Shown here: positions 38,510 to 50,399 of the stretch, in pieces
Numbering within the stretch: the first letter of the stretch is position 1
Layout of the letters: the number at the start of each line of letters is the position of its first letter
NCBI GenBank assembly: GCA_031841125.1
Contig: CM063109.1
Location: 3,572,321 to 3,636,320 of the forward strand
Source: Acanthococcus lagerstroemiae
Lineage: Eukaryota; Arthropoda; Insecta; Hemiptera; Eriococcidae
Length of the DNA stretch: 64,000 bases
Reading direction: 5' to 3'
Notes under the pieces: model-generated
What the model saw: the letters and a program-made list of their open reading frames with translations, nothing else
Databases searched by the model: none
What the model was told of the DNA's origin: nothing
Program-made: the position numbers and the translations under genes

Positions 38510-38720
38510 GAGAAAATTCAAGATTTGATGAAACTGTTCAAGACTTTCTTAGGGATTCTTTCAGATTTCCTGAAAATTCTTCTAGACTTGACAGGGACTC
38601 TTCAAGACTTTATCAGGACTTCTTGAGACTTCTTTTAAGATTCTATTTTCCAAGCCTCATTTACGTATTTTGAGAACCTTTCATTAATGTCTAAGATTCA
38701 TAAAAATTCTTCAAGACTCG
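38510..38720. repeat. Degenerate ~12-bp-period AAGACTT-type repeat, copy 3
   Basis: GTTCAAGACTTT, CTTCTAGACTTGA, CTTCAAGACTTT and CTTGAGACTTCTT follow one another, matching the copies at 0.7-1.4 and 27.1-27.8 kb in sequence and orientation. Confidence 0.55.
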
Positions 38721-39789
38721 TCCTGGCGGGCTTATTGGTGACTCTGTAATACTCCATCCTTTTCGAAACGTTTTCAATTTCAGTTTTTCTCCACGGGAGG
38801 AGCAAGTGGCCCATGGTCTCCCTCGTGTAGCCGCACCTGAGGGTGCACTGTTCAATTCCCTTTCATACAAGGCTAAATTGGATGAATCATTTTGTTTCAC
38901 TGATTCTAAATCTTGGCACTTGGATCAGATTTAAAGAAAACAGAAAATGCGAACGTGGAAATAAATTAATTCATAATTATTATTAGAGCCAAGTTCTCTT
39001 CAAGTCTCTATCCGTCAGTTCATCAGAAACGTACCGAAGGTGAGGCGGTACAGAAGTCCTTCCCACTAAGTATATTTTTTTGTCAGTTTTAAAAAACCAG
39101 CCTTCGGTTAGTAGATTTGATATGATCGCAATTTTTTTCGCTTCTCCATCTTCTTTAGGCAAAATTATTAGAATTGACATTCAGGTATTGGAAAAATTAC
39201 AATTTCTATATCCGCTCCCCTTATCAAAAAAAAAAAAAAAAGGCAATTATCTATCACTTTAGAACGTTCTTGGTCTGTCTTGTCTTCCCCAGTCCTCTTC
39301 TTTATCTCATTTTTCATGTTTTTTTTTGGGGGGGGGGAGTAGGTGCCGTAATTTTCTGTAGAGAGCTAGATAGAGATCTCGGCTTGGCATTATCTGCTGA
39401 GAGGATAGATAGTTGGCTAGGAGACCTGCTAACAAGCTTGGACTTCCTTCGCTTCCTTTCCTAGCTAAAACGAAACTCAAGCTAAGTTGCCTGAAAACTC
39501 GAAGACAGATTTTCGATCTATTGCAAAATTGCGAGACAGTGACAGAATTATCAATCCCACGAGACAAGCTGAATAGGATACGAAGTAAAAATAGCTAAGT
39601 GGATGGACAGACGGACGGCGGCGGAAAGATTAACAGTACGCCAGTAAGTATTCGGACCAACTGGTCGACTGACAGACCGATGTCAGACTGACTAACTGAC
39701 AATGAAGTTAGTAGCGCCAGGGTTAGTGATGGGCATGAGGAACTTGACCATGATTTAATGGGATATGAGGAATGGTTGATTCAATTCAT
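38721..39789. other. No gene recognised
   Basis: Contains A16 (about 39,226-39,241) and T8G10-type (39,319-39,338) homopolymers. From about 39,600 the sequence may be the 3' untranslated tail of the LINE fragment that follows, but I could not confirm this. Confidence 0.3.
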
Positions 39790-40520
39790 CGTTGTCGTCG
39801 TTTCCATTTCTTGCAGTAGGCCTACTGGCCTTGGCGTGTATTCCATGATGATTTTTGGGGATTTCTCTTCGTTCATTCCTTTTACGCCTTTTCGCCATTT
39901 TTTTCTGTATTTTTTGACTTTTTGATCGCTGGTGTTACTTTTAGTGTCTCTGATATTTATCCGAACCTTATTCGGTCTTTCAACATCACTCCTGCCGTTT
40001 GCTGCGTGAACTTCATCATCTCCGCCACCGCGATTCTCTTTTTATCTGAAATTTTCAGCGCCCATACTTCGCAGCTGTACATGCGAGCATGGGTAGTGGT
40101 GTGGTGGGACGTATGGTAATGCACGCATGCTAAAGTGGCCCTTATGACACCGCACCCCCAGCACCAGAAACTACCCTTTCGGGCATCGCATCAGTGGCTG
40201 GGGGGTGAGCATGGGTAGTGCTAAGGGGTTACATATTCGTAGTCTTGTTTCTACTCTTAGTTTGTTCGTTCTCATTGTTAGATTGATTAGTTGGTAACTC
40301 GTATGAACTTGGCGATTTTGCTGTTTACGTCGACTTCCCTTTGATATGATATTTCAGTCCCCAGGTACCGGAATGTGTTCACCAATTTTCTTGTTTTATT
40401 CTGGATGACTACTTTGCTTCGTACTGGTTCTTTACCCCTGAACGCCATGATCTGGGTTTTCCCGGTTGATATTTTCATGTCGAACGTTTTCGCTTTCTGT
40501 TCTAGTTAGTTAATTTGTTA
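39790..40520 (-). pseudogene. Non-LTR retrotransposon (LINE) ORF2 fragment, C-terminal reverse transcriptase region
   Basis: Read on the minus strand, 40,478-40,287 encodes a stretch containing MKISTGKTQIMAF, GKEPVRSKVVI, an NTFRYLGTEISYQ segment (the F-x-YLG motif just after the polymerase palm) and NSKIAKF. Downstream, across stops and frame changes, fragments resembling NKLRVETRLRI, SCEVWAL, DKKRIAVAEMMKF and IIMEYTPR follow in the order expected for the C-terminal part of insect LINE ORF2 proteins. The upstream part, including the catalytic FADD region, is absent, so the copy is 5'-truncated and dead. It is interrupted by a 108-bp insert at 40,099-40,206. I cannot name the clade. Confidence 0.8.
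40085..40220. mobile_element. Short insertion (108 bp) with 14-bp direct repeats, inside the LINE fragment
   Basis: GAGCATGGGTAGTG occurs at 40,085-40,098 and again at 40,207-40,220. Collapsing one copy and the 108 bp between them brings the two halves of the LINE coding sequence together, so this is a genuine later insertion with a target duplication. The insert has no clear terminal inverted repeats. A 14-bp duplication suggests LINE-type integration of a short RNA-derived sequence. The insert was not identified. Confidence 0.75.
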
Positions 40521-40523
40521 AAT

Positions 40524-40731
40524 TGAAAGGTGCATAGGAAAAACGGCTCTAGTCAGTTTTGGAATCTCGACTTTGTCGACAGATAGCGCTAGTGCATTTG
40601 AACAAGGCAACATCTGACAGCATATTCTCATTGACAGTTTACCTGTAGCTGAAGGGAACGTACAGCGCTATCTGCTGGCCTTTTAGAAATTTCAAAACTG
40701 ACTAGAGTAGTTTTTCTCATGCATCCTTCAG
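40524..40731. mobile_element. MITE, ~205 bp, with long imperfect terminal inverted repeats
   Basis: The left arm has TGCATAGGAAAAACGG, CTCTAGTCAGTTTTGGAAT and CAGATAGCGCT; the reverse complement of the right arm has TGCATGAGAAAAACTA, CTCTAGTCAGTTTTGAAAT and CAGATAGCGCT in the same order, so about 75 bp on each side can pair. Whether the element lies inside the LINE or at its truncation point is unclear. The target duplication is not obvious (GTTA occurs near both ends). There is no coding capacity. Confidence 0.8.
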
Positions 40732-41055
40732 TTATTCAGTTGGTTGGTGGAGTAATTTGATTGATTGTTCTCCTTAATTGGTGGAATGATATGCTTGCAA
40801 GAATGATTGGCTGTATGAAATTTTTAAGTTGGTTTACTACCCTCGTTGTGCAGGTTGCATTACCTAATGGCTCTACTCCGATAATCATAAATTGTACTTT
40901 GAAAAATGAATCATAGGTGAAGCTCGTTGTATTTTTTTCTTGAATTTACCCGATATTTTGAGAGTCTGGATCAAGAAAAATACGCATGACTGAACTTCAG
41001 CGAACTCATACATTCTGACCTCTGTGCGACGTGAATACCATACGCGCCCGCCTAA
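40732..41055. other. Spacer between two MITEs, no feature recognised
   Basis: No reverse-transcriptase sequence could be followed past the MITE. Confidence 0.35.
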
Positions 41056-41236
41056 TTTGCGACCATAGGCGCAAATAGATGGGGGCTTGGGGGGCTTAGC
41101 CCTCCCCAAACTTCTAAATAGCCTCCCAAGCACTGGAAAATTACCAAAGAAAATGATGTGGGTGTGGTGTTGCTTCATAGTAGGGAGGCTTAAGCCCCCT
41201 CCAGATCTGAGCCCTATTTGCGCTTCTGTTTGCGAC
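41056..41236. mobile_element. hAT-like MITE, 165 bp, with perfect 8-bp target duplication
   Basis: TTTGCGAC lies at 41,056-41,063 and 41,229-41,236. Between them the element (41,064-41,228) starts CATAGGCGCAAATAG, and the reverse complement of its end starts CAGAAGCGCAAATAG. Internally GGGGGCTTGGGGGGCTTAGCC on the left corresponds to GGAGGGGGCTTAAGCC on the right arm. CA-start termini with an 8-bp duplication fit the hAT superfamily. No transposase. Confidence 0.88.
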
Positions 41237-41259
41237 TACCTCTCGCGAACAAGAGGAAG

Positions 41260-42860
41260 TATGTTTTGAAAAATAATTGCGAAACAAGTCTCCAGCTAGA
41301 CTGACGTCACGAATCGTAATTACCTTTCAATATAACCACGCGGTCTCAGTCGAATACATACTCGTGCTCGGCTTCTCAGCGTCAGTGACTTGCACCAATC
41401 TGTTTCGTCTTCTCGCGACCCACCGAAAACCTCCAGAGTCCACGTCCACGTCGATTAATGAACATCATTCGCGACGTGCACTAATCATCGTGTTCTCGAT
41501 CTCAATTCGAGATGATAAAACTGAATCCGCGATGCTGGCGGTGTCAATGGAGTTGGCCCAAGTTCACGTACTCATAATACTATATAGGTACGTTAGTACT
41601 AGTTCGTATACTTTGTACCTAGTTCAGTACTTAATTCATCCGAGAGTGTAGAATATTACAATAACAGCCTCTTCTCAGATTCATTGCTCACTTGTTTCTA
41701 ACGAATACGAATTCCAGAATGTACTTCTCTACGCAAATTTGAAGGTACAATGGCACATGCTCCTATACAAACCGAACCCAGGCAATTAAATCGTAAGGCT
41801 GCAACCAATTACGTTATTTTAGCTGTCGATAATTGTACGATGAATGGCCGGCCGGCCGGCCGGTTTTCCAACCTCTATTCCTTCTGTATGCCCGTGACAT
41901 GTCTAATGTCCATGTAATAAAATGTAGAAATATTTGTGCGCTGGATTTGTTCGCTCCCACTGCACTGTCATTTAAACGACTCTTTCTGCTAGTTTGCCAT
42001 CATGAGTGCAGATGCGGAAAAAGTTGCTTCTTTGAAACGAACCCACTTGTAGAGCGGAGTCTCTACCTGTTTGACAATAAAATTTAATTGCGAAGCTGCG
42101 AACGTCGTACGCGGAAATTCGTCGATCACAAATTGGTGCTGGGACGATTTCAACGATCGATATTCTTACACAAATACGTATAATATTACGTTGAGAAAAT
42201 CATAATATTCTGAGGTTGATAAACTCCGCATTCGCGTACCACGCTGTATCGATTCGAATGAATGAGAAAAAAATGAAATATATTTAAGTCGAAGACGAAA
42301 ATGACTGGCTCGTTTCTTGCAACTATTTTTACGGAGGTTCGTAAACTGTATTATGCACATAGAATATTATTAAGTTATGTCTAAAACGTGACGTGTTTTC
42401 GAGGTATACCCGAGCAGGAGCAGCAGGTAAGCGACAAGTGTGGGTGAGTCGTATCTCTCAAGGAGGAGGAAACGTATTATCATTCTACGCTCGCCGTGTG
42501 TATACTGTGAGAGTATTACCATATACCGTGTACGCTTATATTCTTCCGAACGCGTTCTTTCTTTTTAAATAATCATTCATTAACGATAATGGACTTTTAT
42601 TGTACTGCACATTCGAGAGAACAAAGCCGGAGACGAGTCGAAAAGAGTATACTCGAGGAAGTCAGTCATGTTGCGTAGAAGTCGAATATGTTCTAGAGAA
42701 GGCTCTTCTTCCAAGAAAGGCCTTTAGGCCTTCGATATTGGTTCATTTCTACTCGATTCTTGTCGATTTTGATCAAGTATTCATTACTAGTTGATAATCA
42801 ACAATAATCGAGTGAAAATCAGTCGATTTTGATCGATTGAAAGCTTAAATCCGTAACCCA
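41260..42860. promoter_or_regulatory. CpG-rich block; possible regulatory DNA
   Basis: CpG-rich, apparently single-copy sequence with many TCGAT and ATTAAT words. The open frames at 41,277-41,651 and 41,833-42,087 carry no recognisable domain. Confidence 0.25.
41846..41863. repeat. (GGCC)n perfect palindromic tract
   Basis: Eighteen bases of alternating GG and CC, self-complementary and unlike anything nearby. Confidence 0.9.
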
Positions 42861-45770
42861 CTCGTGAGTCACCAGGGATTGTTTTGTATTCGACAGATTT
42901 AGAGAATTCTTGAGTCAAGGCGAAATGGACGCTGTTCAGCTAGTGGGAACCAACTAACATTTGTACACAAAATGAGTTATTACTATCGCTGGAAAGAGCG
43001 TAAAACGTAGAATGTTTCAAAATTGGGCCCCCGATTCAAAAATGTGTACTCACGTTGAAAAAAGCTTTTCAGTAAACGCTGTTTCATTTCTACATGGCTC
43101 TTGAACTTCGAATCACGTGTTCTCAAAGAGCGGATTTTGGTATTTGGTTCCCTCTTGCTGAACAACGTCCAAATGATGAACTGCGAATGGACATTAATTG
43201 TATACAAACGTCTTTCATCAGGTCTCCATCAGGTCTACGTGCTGCATTCGTCGTAATCATATCTATACGTACGAGTATGGATACACATAGCATATACTTT
43301 TCAGTTAAAGATCGAAGGCACATTTGGGGCAGATCCTTCGACGTGCGCTTTTAAAATTCTCATCTAATAACAGATTTTAACTCAATACAAATTGAGTGGC
43401 CTACAGGAAATCCGAAACTGCGAGCTTGGATCTGTTATTCCACATGAAACAGACTGAGTCGCACAATTGGTGAACCAGCAGAAGCACAAATAGCCGACTT
43501 GGAGTGACTGTGAGGGGGGATCATGGGGGGAGGCTGACATATCAGAATAATGTTTAAAAGAATTTTCGATCGTGTAATTTGGAAAAAATTTTTGGAGAGA
43601 GTTTTCAGAGTATTAGGGGCTAGACCCTTTGTTCACTCTTATGTCTCTCACCAACTCGCGATAAAGAAGACATAAATACAGACAGTATGCTCCTTCGGGA
43701 AAAACGACATCGAGCAAAATCCAAGGCTGCTCATTTTTTCAGCTTTGCATATTTTTCATTTCTATTTATTTTTGTTTTCATAATTTTGTTTATTATTGCC
43801 GTTTTCGTCTCTTTTATCGATTCTGCTTTTCCTGACAATTCCAACAAAAAATCGAAAGAGAAAATTTACTATCATTATTTGACTATTTCTGTAATTTCTT
43901 CCATTTTTACCATCATCAAGGCCTGGATTTTTAAACAAAAACTTTATTTTTTCTTCGTTTTTTTTCTAGCCTGTCTATTGAGATTTTCTGGACGAATCAG
44001 GAAATTCTGAAACCAATGAGCTAACTTTGATACGGCCTTTTTTGGACTATGTTCCCGTAGAAATGGCATTTTCGCATAAAATTGGTGTTTTTAGGAATTT
44101 TTAGGACTATTTCGGGTAGAGATCCGATTTCGTAACAACGTTATTATTTGTTGCCATGCGGGGTTTTGATTTAAAATTGTTACCTTGTACATCATTTGAG
44201 AGGAATAGAAATATAACTATGGAGCCGTAGTTTTATACGGACTTTCTGGGACTACTTTACTTTTTTTGAGACTGTTTCACTTTTATAGAAACTTTTTATG
44301 AGCTATTAGGTTTTGTTACAGACTTTTAATTTTGTTTTTAGTTTTTTAGTTTTTAGCGCCTACAAATCCGTGCCCTGGTCATCATTCTTATAATAATTTT
44401 TGTCTTTTCATCCACTTTTGTTTTTCGTCATACCTTCCACTCAGCGGTTAATGCCGAATATTTTATCCGAATTCGGATCCGGTCTTTATTTGGGATCCAA
44501 AATTCAAATTTCAGACTGAAAGTGAGCAAAGTGTCTTAATTCAGATAATCAAAGAACTGAAATAGGAAGTTTTTGGATCGTTGATCTCGAAAGTTTCTCA
44601 GATATATATGTTCTCAGTTCGGATTCGAACTAAAAGCCTGGAATTTAGGCACGAAATTTAGATTTTGGAAATCTAGTCAAGTGATATGCAAAATCTAATG
44701 GAATATTTGAAATTAGCAATCATGTAGCGTTTCTTTTCGTTTTCTCCTAACTCTTCAGACTGCGTAGGGAGCCATTGGATTGTGTCAATTAGAAAACCTC
44801 TCTGCAGAGAACAGTATACACTCAGATCGATGGAAATTTCAAGTCTGGCGATAAACATTACTATTTGCCCAAGTTTTCAGCTCTCCAAAGATTCTTTAAT
44901 TGAAAAATGCGTATTTTTGCTCTTGTATTTTAAACGAAACATTATCATCCTCAAATTTTTATTGGATCTTAGCAAAGATCTTAGCTATGTTCTATGAAAA
45001 ATTCGGCCAAATCTGTTGATTGATATTTTTTCAGAAATGAAGCTAAAATTTTCGAAACTTTCTAAAATTTTAAAGAAGAACTATTTCAACCCTTCACAAC
45101 CAGTTTTCGAGCGTGTTTGTAGTTCAATGAGCTGACGAGATACAGTGAAAATACGATCGTGTATTTTGAAAATAAAAACCGAAAATTTGAAACAGAATGG
45201 AAATTTTGTGAAATGGTTTCACCGACGTACTTCTGGGATGACCTCAAGCCTGTCCTGCAAGTTTGGTCAAAATCGTAAAGGTTGACTGCAGGGCTAAAGT
45301 GGCATGGAATGAGCCATGTGAAACTGATCTGAGGGGTTCGCCGACTAAAAATATAATTTTTTTTCAGCAAGAATAAATGTGACGTGTGCTAGAAAACCCT
45401 ACTTCAGGGTGGAATATTTAAAAATCGATTTCATAATGAATTTTTGTAGATAATTATACAAAGAATTTTGAGATATATCTCGCAGAATTTGATATTGCCG
45501 AAAACACTAGGCTTTAAAGTTGAAAAGTCGAAATTTATAATTTAAAAGAAAACAAAAATCAGAAATGAGCAAATTGTAAGATAAGACTCAATATGCCTCT
45601 GTTTCTTTCTCGTTCAAGAACTCCCAAAACACGGCCTCTAACCAGGTATACCTGTTCCCCGAACTGAAAAAAAAAACTGACTTGTGAAATTCCGACCATA
45701 CATTCGGTTTTAGCTCACCCGGGGAATGATATTTTTCACCCTAAAGTAGGTTTTGTCAGCAAACGTCGCG
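42861..45770. other. AT-rich degenerate sequence, no gene recognised
   Basis: Short frames on both strands (for example 43,687-44,010, mostly hydrophobic from T-rich DNA) lack domain signals. Word usage at 44.5-45.3 kb resembles the degenerate blocks at 14.2 and 24.0 kb. Confidence 0.3.
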
Positions 45771-47240
45771 AATAAGGACCAGCCTAATGCTACACGTGCG
45801 CTTCGCCGAAAAATGCAAACTTTACGTGTCACCGATTCGCCACTTAATAACTCTTTATCGTCGGTCTACACTCTAGAGGAAGGGGCTGTTGTGTGTACAA
45901 CGCAAAATAGATTGATCAGCCTACCATGGTTGGAAGATCTACTTAAGGTACTCTGTACCCACACTACACGGTATTACACTGGCGGTATGAAGAGCAGACT
46001 GCACGAAGGATACAAGCAAACAGCTTTACGCCCGCTGCGCGCTCATTCGCGGTACCAGAAAGATTAATAGCCCACTTTGACCCCGACGATTATCTGTAAT
46101 CTTTAATACGTATTATCCCGAGCACTCCGTGGTTCCGCGATACGACGTCGCTTGTTCAAGACGCCGAATTTTTTCTTTCTGTCCCGTATTCCTATATTCT
46201 GCGAACACACATTCCTTTTATCCCGCCGAAAGTGAGCGAGCCAAGCGACCAACTTGTGGCCCTGTACGTCCGCGTGCGCTCGTATTAATTAATTAAATCA
46301 CCGGCAACAGCCATCGACTGGCTCTGCGAATACACGACGGCGGTCAGTCCGCTGCCTTTTACAGCTGGCTTTAATTAGAGCGCGATTTTGGTCGAAAAGA
46401 ATAATTGGTCGTACGGTTAATGCGATTTAGTTGCGCCGTATTTATAAATATTCTCGTTATTCGCGTTCACCACTTCGCTATTAATTAACTCGGATATGTC
46501 GGACTCGATTAAGCTCGCATTCGCCATTACCATCGCCACCTCGTCAGTCACCTCTGGCGTCTGAGCTCGTTGATATCGCATTTGACGGATGCGGACGCAG
46601 CCTCCGGGCTCTCGACCTCTATCCCGTGCCCCCTCCCACCTCCATCTGGCGGAATCGCGGGTATCTGTCGTGGTCGCCTTTCTCGTACAGAATAGCTACA
46701 CTGTTATGCTACTTCTGTACAGCGGTGCAGCAATACAGCACATTAAACGAAAACACGGCCGCAATTTATGCGACAAATTTACGAGAACGTGATACAGCTA
46801 TTCGAGTGACTCGTGTTCGCGTTTTACGATTCGGATCGTAAAAATTTCGCCAAAAAATTTCGCTATAAGGCAGCAACGACGAAAGAATTTGAAAGAAAAT
46901 ATCGTCGTAACGGCGAGTTTTTATTTTCGAGTATTATATTTGCGATAGGATTCGGCGCTGGTCCTTATATTTAACGTAGATTGCCGATTCCACGAAGCGG
47001 CGACGGGTTCGGTCGGCCCATGTTTCACGAGCCGGATAAATTTAAGGGCTTGTTGGCGAAAACTTTTTTTCGTTTTTTACGACATCAGTAATACAACCGA
47101 ATTCGTTTTCCTCGGTTATTGAAATGGCATAAATTTGAAACCTGAGTGGAGAAAGATTTTTGTGGCGCGACACCGGCGTGTAACCGAGTGCGTGATTGCG
47201 TGTTAGTTCACTCGAAGTCTCTGTTTTATCGCCCAGCCGT
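45771..47240. promoter_or_regulatory. CpG-rich block with TAAT clusters; possible regulatory DNA
   Basis: One of the strongest CpG-dense segments, with ATTAATTAATTAAATCACC, CTTTAATTAGAGCGCG and CTATTAATTAACTCGG within 250 bp near 46,280-46,490. Paired TAAT cores of this kind are typical homeodomain targets. The 104-codon frame at 45,753-46,067 matches nothing I know. Confidence 0.3.
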
Positions 47241-48470
47241 ATGAACTGATTTCCGCAGTCGTCGAGTAGATTGAAAATTGATTCTGATTTTTATGACGAT
47301 AGTGTATGACTGTGATAAAAAAGGATGAAAAAATATATGTACAGGGAAGTCTCTGTTACTTTATCTACGTGTTGTAAAGTTGCGATTTCGATGTGCCTGT
47401 CATCTTGCAGGTATGCAATTCTTTCGACCTGAATGAATATGAAATCTATGGTTAAGTACTGCTGGTTAGGATCAGCCAAGCAGTCAACATTGTACGATTA
47501 AAACCCATAGATTTAGCTGGTTAATAACCACTCGTAACTGTATGTCTTAGTCCAGACTGGAACTAAGTTGAAATTGAAACGAATTCTCGGGGAGTTTGAC
47601 CAAAATGACGTGTATGGGTTTCCTTTTCACTAGGTAACATAGTGGAAAAAGCAACGGTAAACTACCCCGACTAACCCCGCCCAGGAAAGTCGTACGTCAG
47701 AAACCACGATCGCCAACATCCGGTAAACTAATCAGATTTTGTTTTAGGCAACATACCCACTAAACTCTCGCAAGACTGTTTTATAGCTATATTAAAAGGT
47801 GTTGACTAAGCGCCCTCCCCTAAAAAAAGAGAAAAATGTCAGGTTCTTCGTGTGTTAGTAGAGAGCTCATGAGTATTCCCCGAGAAAAATACCCCTACGA
47901 TCTTAGCACATCGAGAATTTTACACAAAAGTGGTCTTCTACAACTTTTATTTTTAAATCACATGAGAAACGCCGGGGGAAGGGTGGATCGAAATACCTTT
48001 CCTCGATGTTGCATGTTAATACTTATGGGCGAAACATAGTATTTCGGCGATTTTTACGTTTCGCAAATTCTTTGGTGGATATGGATTGCCATTTGCCAAT
48101 TATATTCGGGCCTGCTAACCGGCCTCTGTATCCTCCAATTTCTAGAATGTTCCTTTAAATCCCCTTTCTCTCTCCCCTCTAAAAAAAAAAAAATAAAAAC
48201 ATCGTGTCATGGGGTATTTTATGTTGAACCAAATTTTGTAGAGACTTCAATTAAGGAACTTGTCAAAGTTCTACAAGTACGTAAAAAGAAATTTTAGCAT
48301 TGACTTTACCCGGAGAAAAAGTAGTGACAAATATTGAGAAAAATTCCAGTAAGTTTTTATACTCGTAGTTTAAAAATTCATGACCATAAATTATATTAGC
48401 TTTTGTTAGATTTTGATTGCAATTACCGTAATTTTATTAAAAAGGCCCAGTCGACAAATGTTTTGAGGAG
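47241..48470. other. AT-rich sequence, no gene recognised
   Basis: An A-rich run lies near 48,180. Nothing else is supportable. Confidence 0.4.
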
Positions 48471-48983
48471 CCGACCGCGTGTAAAGGTGAAAAAGAAGGT
48501 CGCTCTGATTTTAAAAGTTCTCTCCCTGAAAAAAAAAAGTTGGAAGATTTTGCTGTTGAGGCCTCTTGTGGGTTAAAGAAAATCGCACTATTCTGGTAGA
48601 GGCCTCGAAAAAATACTTCAGGCGGTCCGAAAAAAGATCAGACGATTTTATTGGAACTCTGTGTGTATTTCGTGGCTAAAAAGCCTCTGAAAAAACGTTA
48701 GACGGTTCAAAAATAACTAGATGAGTTTACTGGAAGACCTGGTGCCTCGTATGTGCAGAAGAGAGTGGCACGACTCTGGTTAGGGCACCGGAAACAAGTC
48801 CAGTCAGTTCAAAAAAAAAAAATCAGATGATTTAATAACTTATGATTCTGATAGGGATGCCTGAAGGAAATTCAGACATGGTCAAAAAACAGATCAAATG
48901 ATTTTACTGGAGACCCCGTGTGCCCAAAAAATACTTCGCAAACGGGCCCTTAAAAACGATTAGACAAATTTTTTCTATTTACG

Positions 48984-49430
48984 ATTATTATTATTATTAT
49001 CGAGCCATGGAGCTACACACGGGCTATGGGCTCGACAAAGATTGTTGTCTGTACGTTGCAGAGGTATCCAGCAGCGGAAAGGCAAATTGAGATGTTGTTT
49101 ATGTGCTTGTGGGAGTTAAAGAGGCCAAAATTCGACTGTGGGGGACGTGGTGAGAGTTACGAAGGCCGGTGAGGGAGGGGCATGAGAAGAGGCGGTCCAC
49201 GGTGAGAGGGTCTTCTCATCTTCACAGTGTGGGTAGTTGAGGGGATAAAGGTGAGTGAAAAGATGCGTATGTGTGAGGCGTGAATGTCCAATCCGTAGGC
49301 GGGTGATGACAACTTTCTCGCGGCTGGAGTGACGGGGGGCGTTGACCAGGGGGCATGTGTAAGCTTGATTTGTGCGAGCTTGTTGTGCCGAGAGGCTTGA
49401 TGCCGCCCCACTCATTGAATCACTTACGCA
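48984..49430 (-). pseudogene. I-type non-LTR retrotransposon, 5'-truncated 3' end
   Basis: On the minus strand one frame reads NKLAQIKLTHAPW and, after a frame change, another reads REKVVITRLRIGHSRLTH followed by a PHCED word. The block N-K-L-x-x-I-K ... V-x-x-x-RLRIGH-x-RLTH ... C is the signature of the region after RNase H in I/Jockey-type ORF2 proteins. The minus-strand 3' end is a run of ATA/TAA trinucleotides (48,984-49,000 as ATT on +), matching the simple TAA tails of I elements. The copy is a few hundred bases long and frameshifted, so it is dead. It interrupts the tandem array. Confidence 0.8.
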
Positions 49431-49969
49431 AAATGGTAAAAAGCCAAAAACGACTTTTCTGGGAGCCCCTTGTGTGCGAAAAAAGATCACACGATTTTGA
49501 TAGAGGCCGCTAAGAAGAAGTAATTCAGACGGTCCTAAAGAGATCAGATAATTTTTCTGAAATCTCCTTCCGCGTTGAAATTCGCATAGACAGTATTTTT
49601 AGTTTTCATTTTCAAAAGCGTCTCAAAGGGATTTCTTGGGCCCAGTTTCCATCAAAAACTGTCCCAATACAATAACAATAATTTACTAGAATCTAATGAA
49701 AATTATTATAATTTAGAATTAAGAGTATGTCAGTTTTTGAGCATCAAGGATTTACTAAAATTCCTGGTAAGTTTTAGCACAATTTTTTCTCAGTATGGGT
49801 TTTTTAGGCCATCTAATGAGTTAGAAAAAAAAATGTTTTATTAGGTATCGGAACCCTGACGGGAGAGGACGATTGGACATTGAAAATTACCCTAACATTA
49901 ATAGGTATCCGCATTATTTTTTCGTCAGTTTCGAAGTGATTGAAATAATTGTTAATTATGCTGTACTAC

Positions 49970-50399
49970 ATCAAAAATGCCTCAAGAAAGCGAACCAACT
50001 TTACAACATAAAACTCGGAATCAAAAACAGACCACCTCTGATCAAACAAATGAGCAATGACAAAACAGAAGCAAAGGACAGAAACAACAGCAGCGGAGTG
50101 TACAGACTGGACTGTGAACACTGTGACATGACCTACATTGGAGAAACAGGCAGAAAATTCACAACCAGAATCAAAGAACACGAAAAATCACATCACTGTT
50201 TGGAAATCACTGCAATGACTAGGGACACAACAATGACAAATTGACAGAAAAGTACAAAATCCTACACACAGAAAACAACACAAGAAAAAGAAAATTAAAA
50301 GAACAACTAGAAATAATAAAGGCAAAAACAAAACAAAACAACCTAATAAATACAACAACTAACTTCCAAAGGGAGAACTTATTCCAACTAATAACATAA
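49970..50399 (+). pseudogene. Penelope-like element, GIY-YIG endonuclease C-terminus
   Basis: In frame, 49,978-50,200 encodes a linker (KLGIKNRPPLIKQM) then SGVYRLDCEHCDMTYIGETGR and TRIKEHEK. GVY and YIG separated by about ten residues with a C-x2-C pair, followed by GETGR, is the GIY-YIG nuclease core in the form found at the C-terminus of Penelope-like retroelements. Near 50,190-50,222 the frame shifts by one; the new frame continues through HNNDKLTEKYKIL and about 55 more residues to a stop at 50,397. No reverse transcriptase is visible upstream, so the copy is 5'-truncated. It is an inactive fragment. Confidence 0.82.

Noticed and set aside
44610..44632. GGATTCGAACT as the B box of a minus-strand tRNA
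   Set aside because: No A box, no acceptor stem and no cloverleaf can be drawn around it.
45753..46067. 104-codon frame considered as an exon of the SLC16-like gene
   Set aside because: It lacks hydrophobic helices and any SLC16 motif, and no acceptor/donor arrangement in the right phase was evident.
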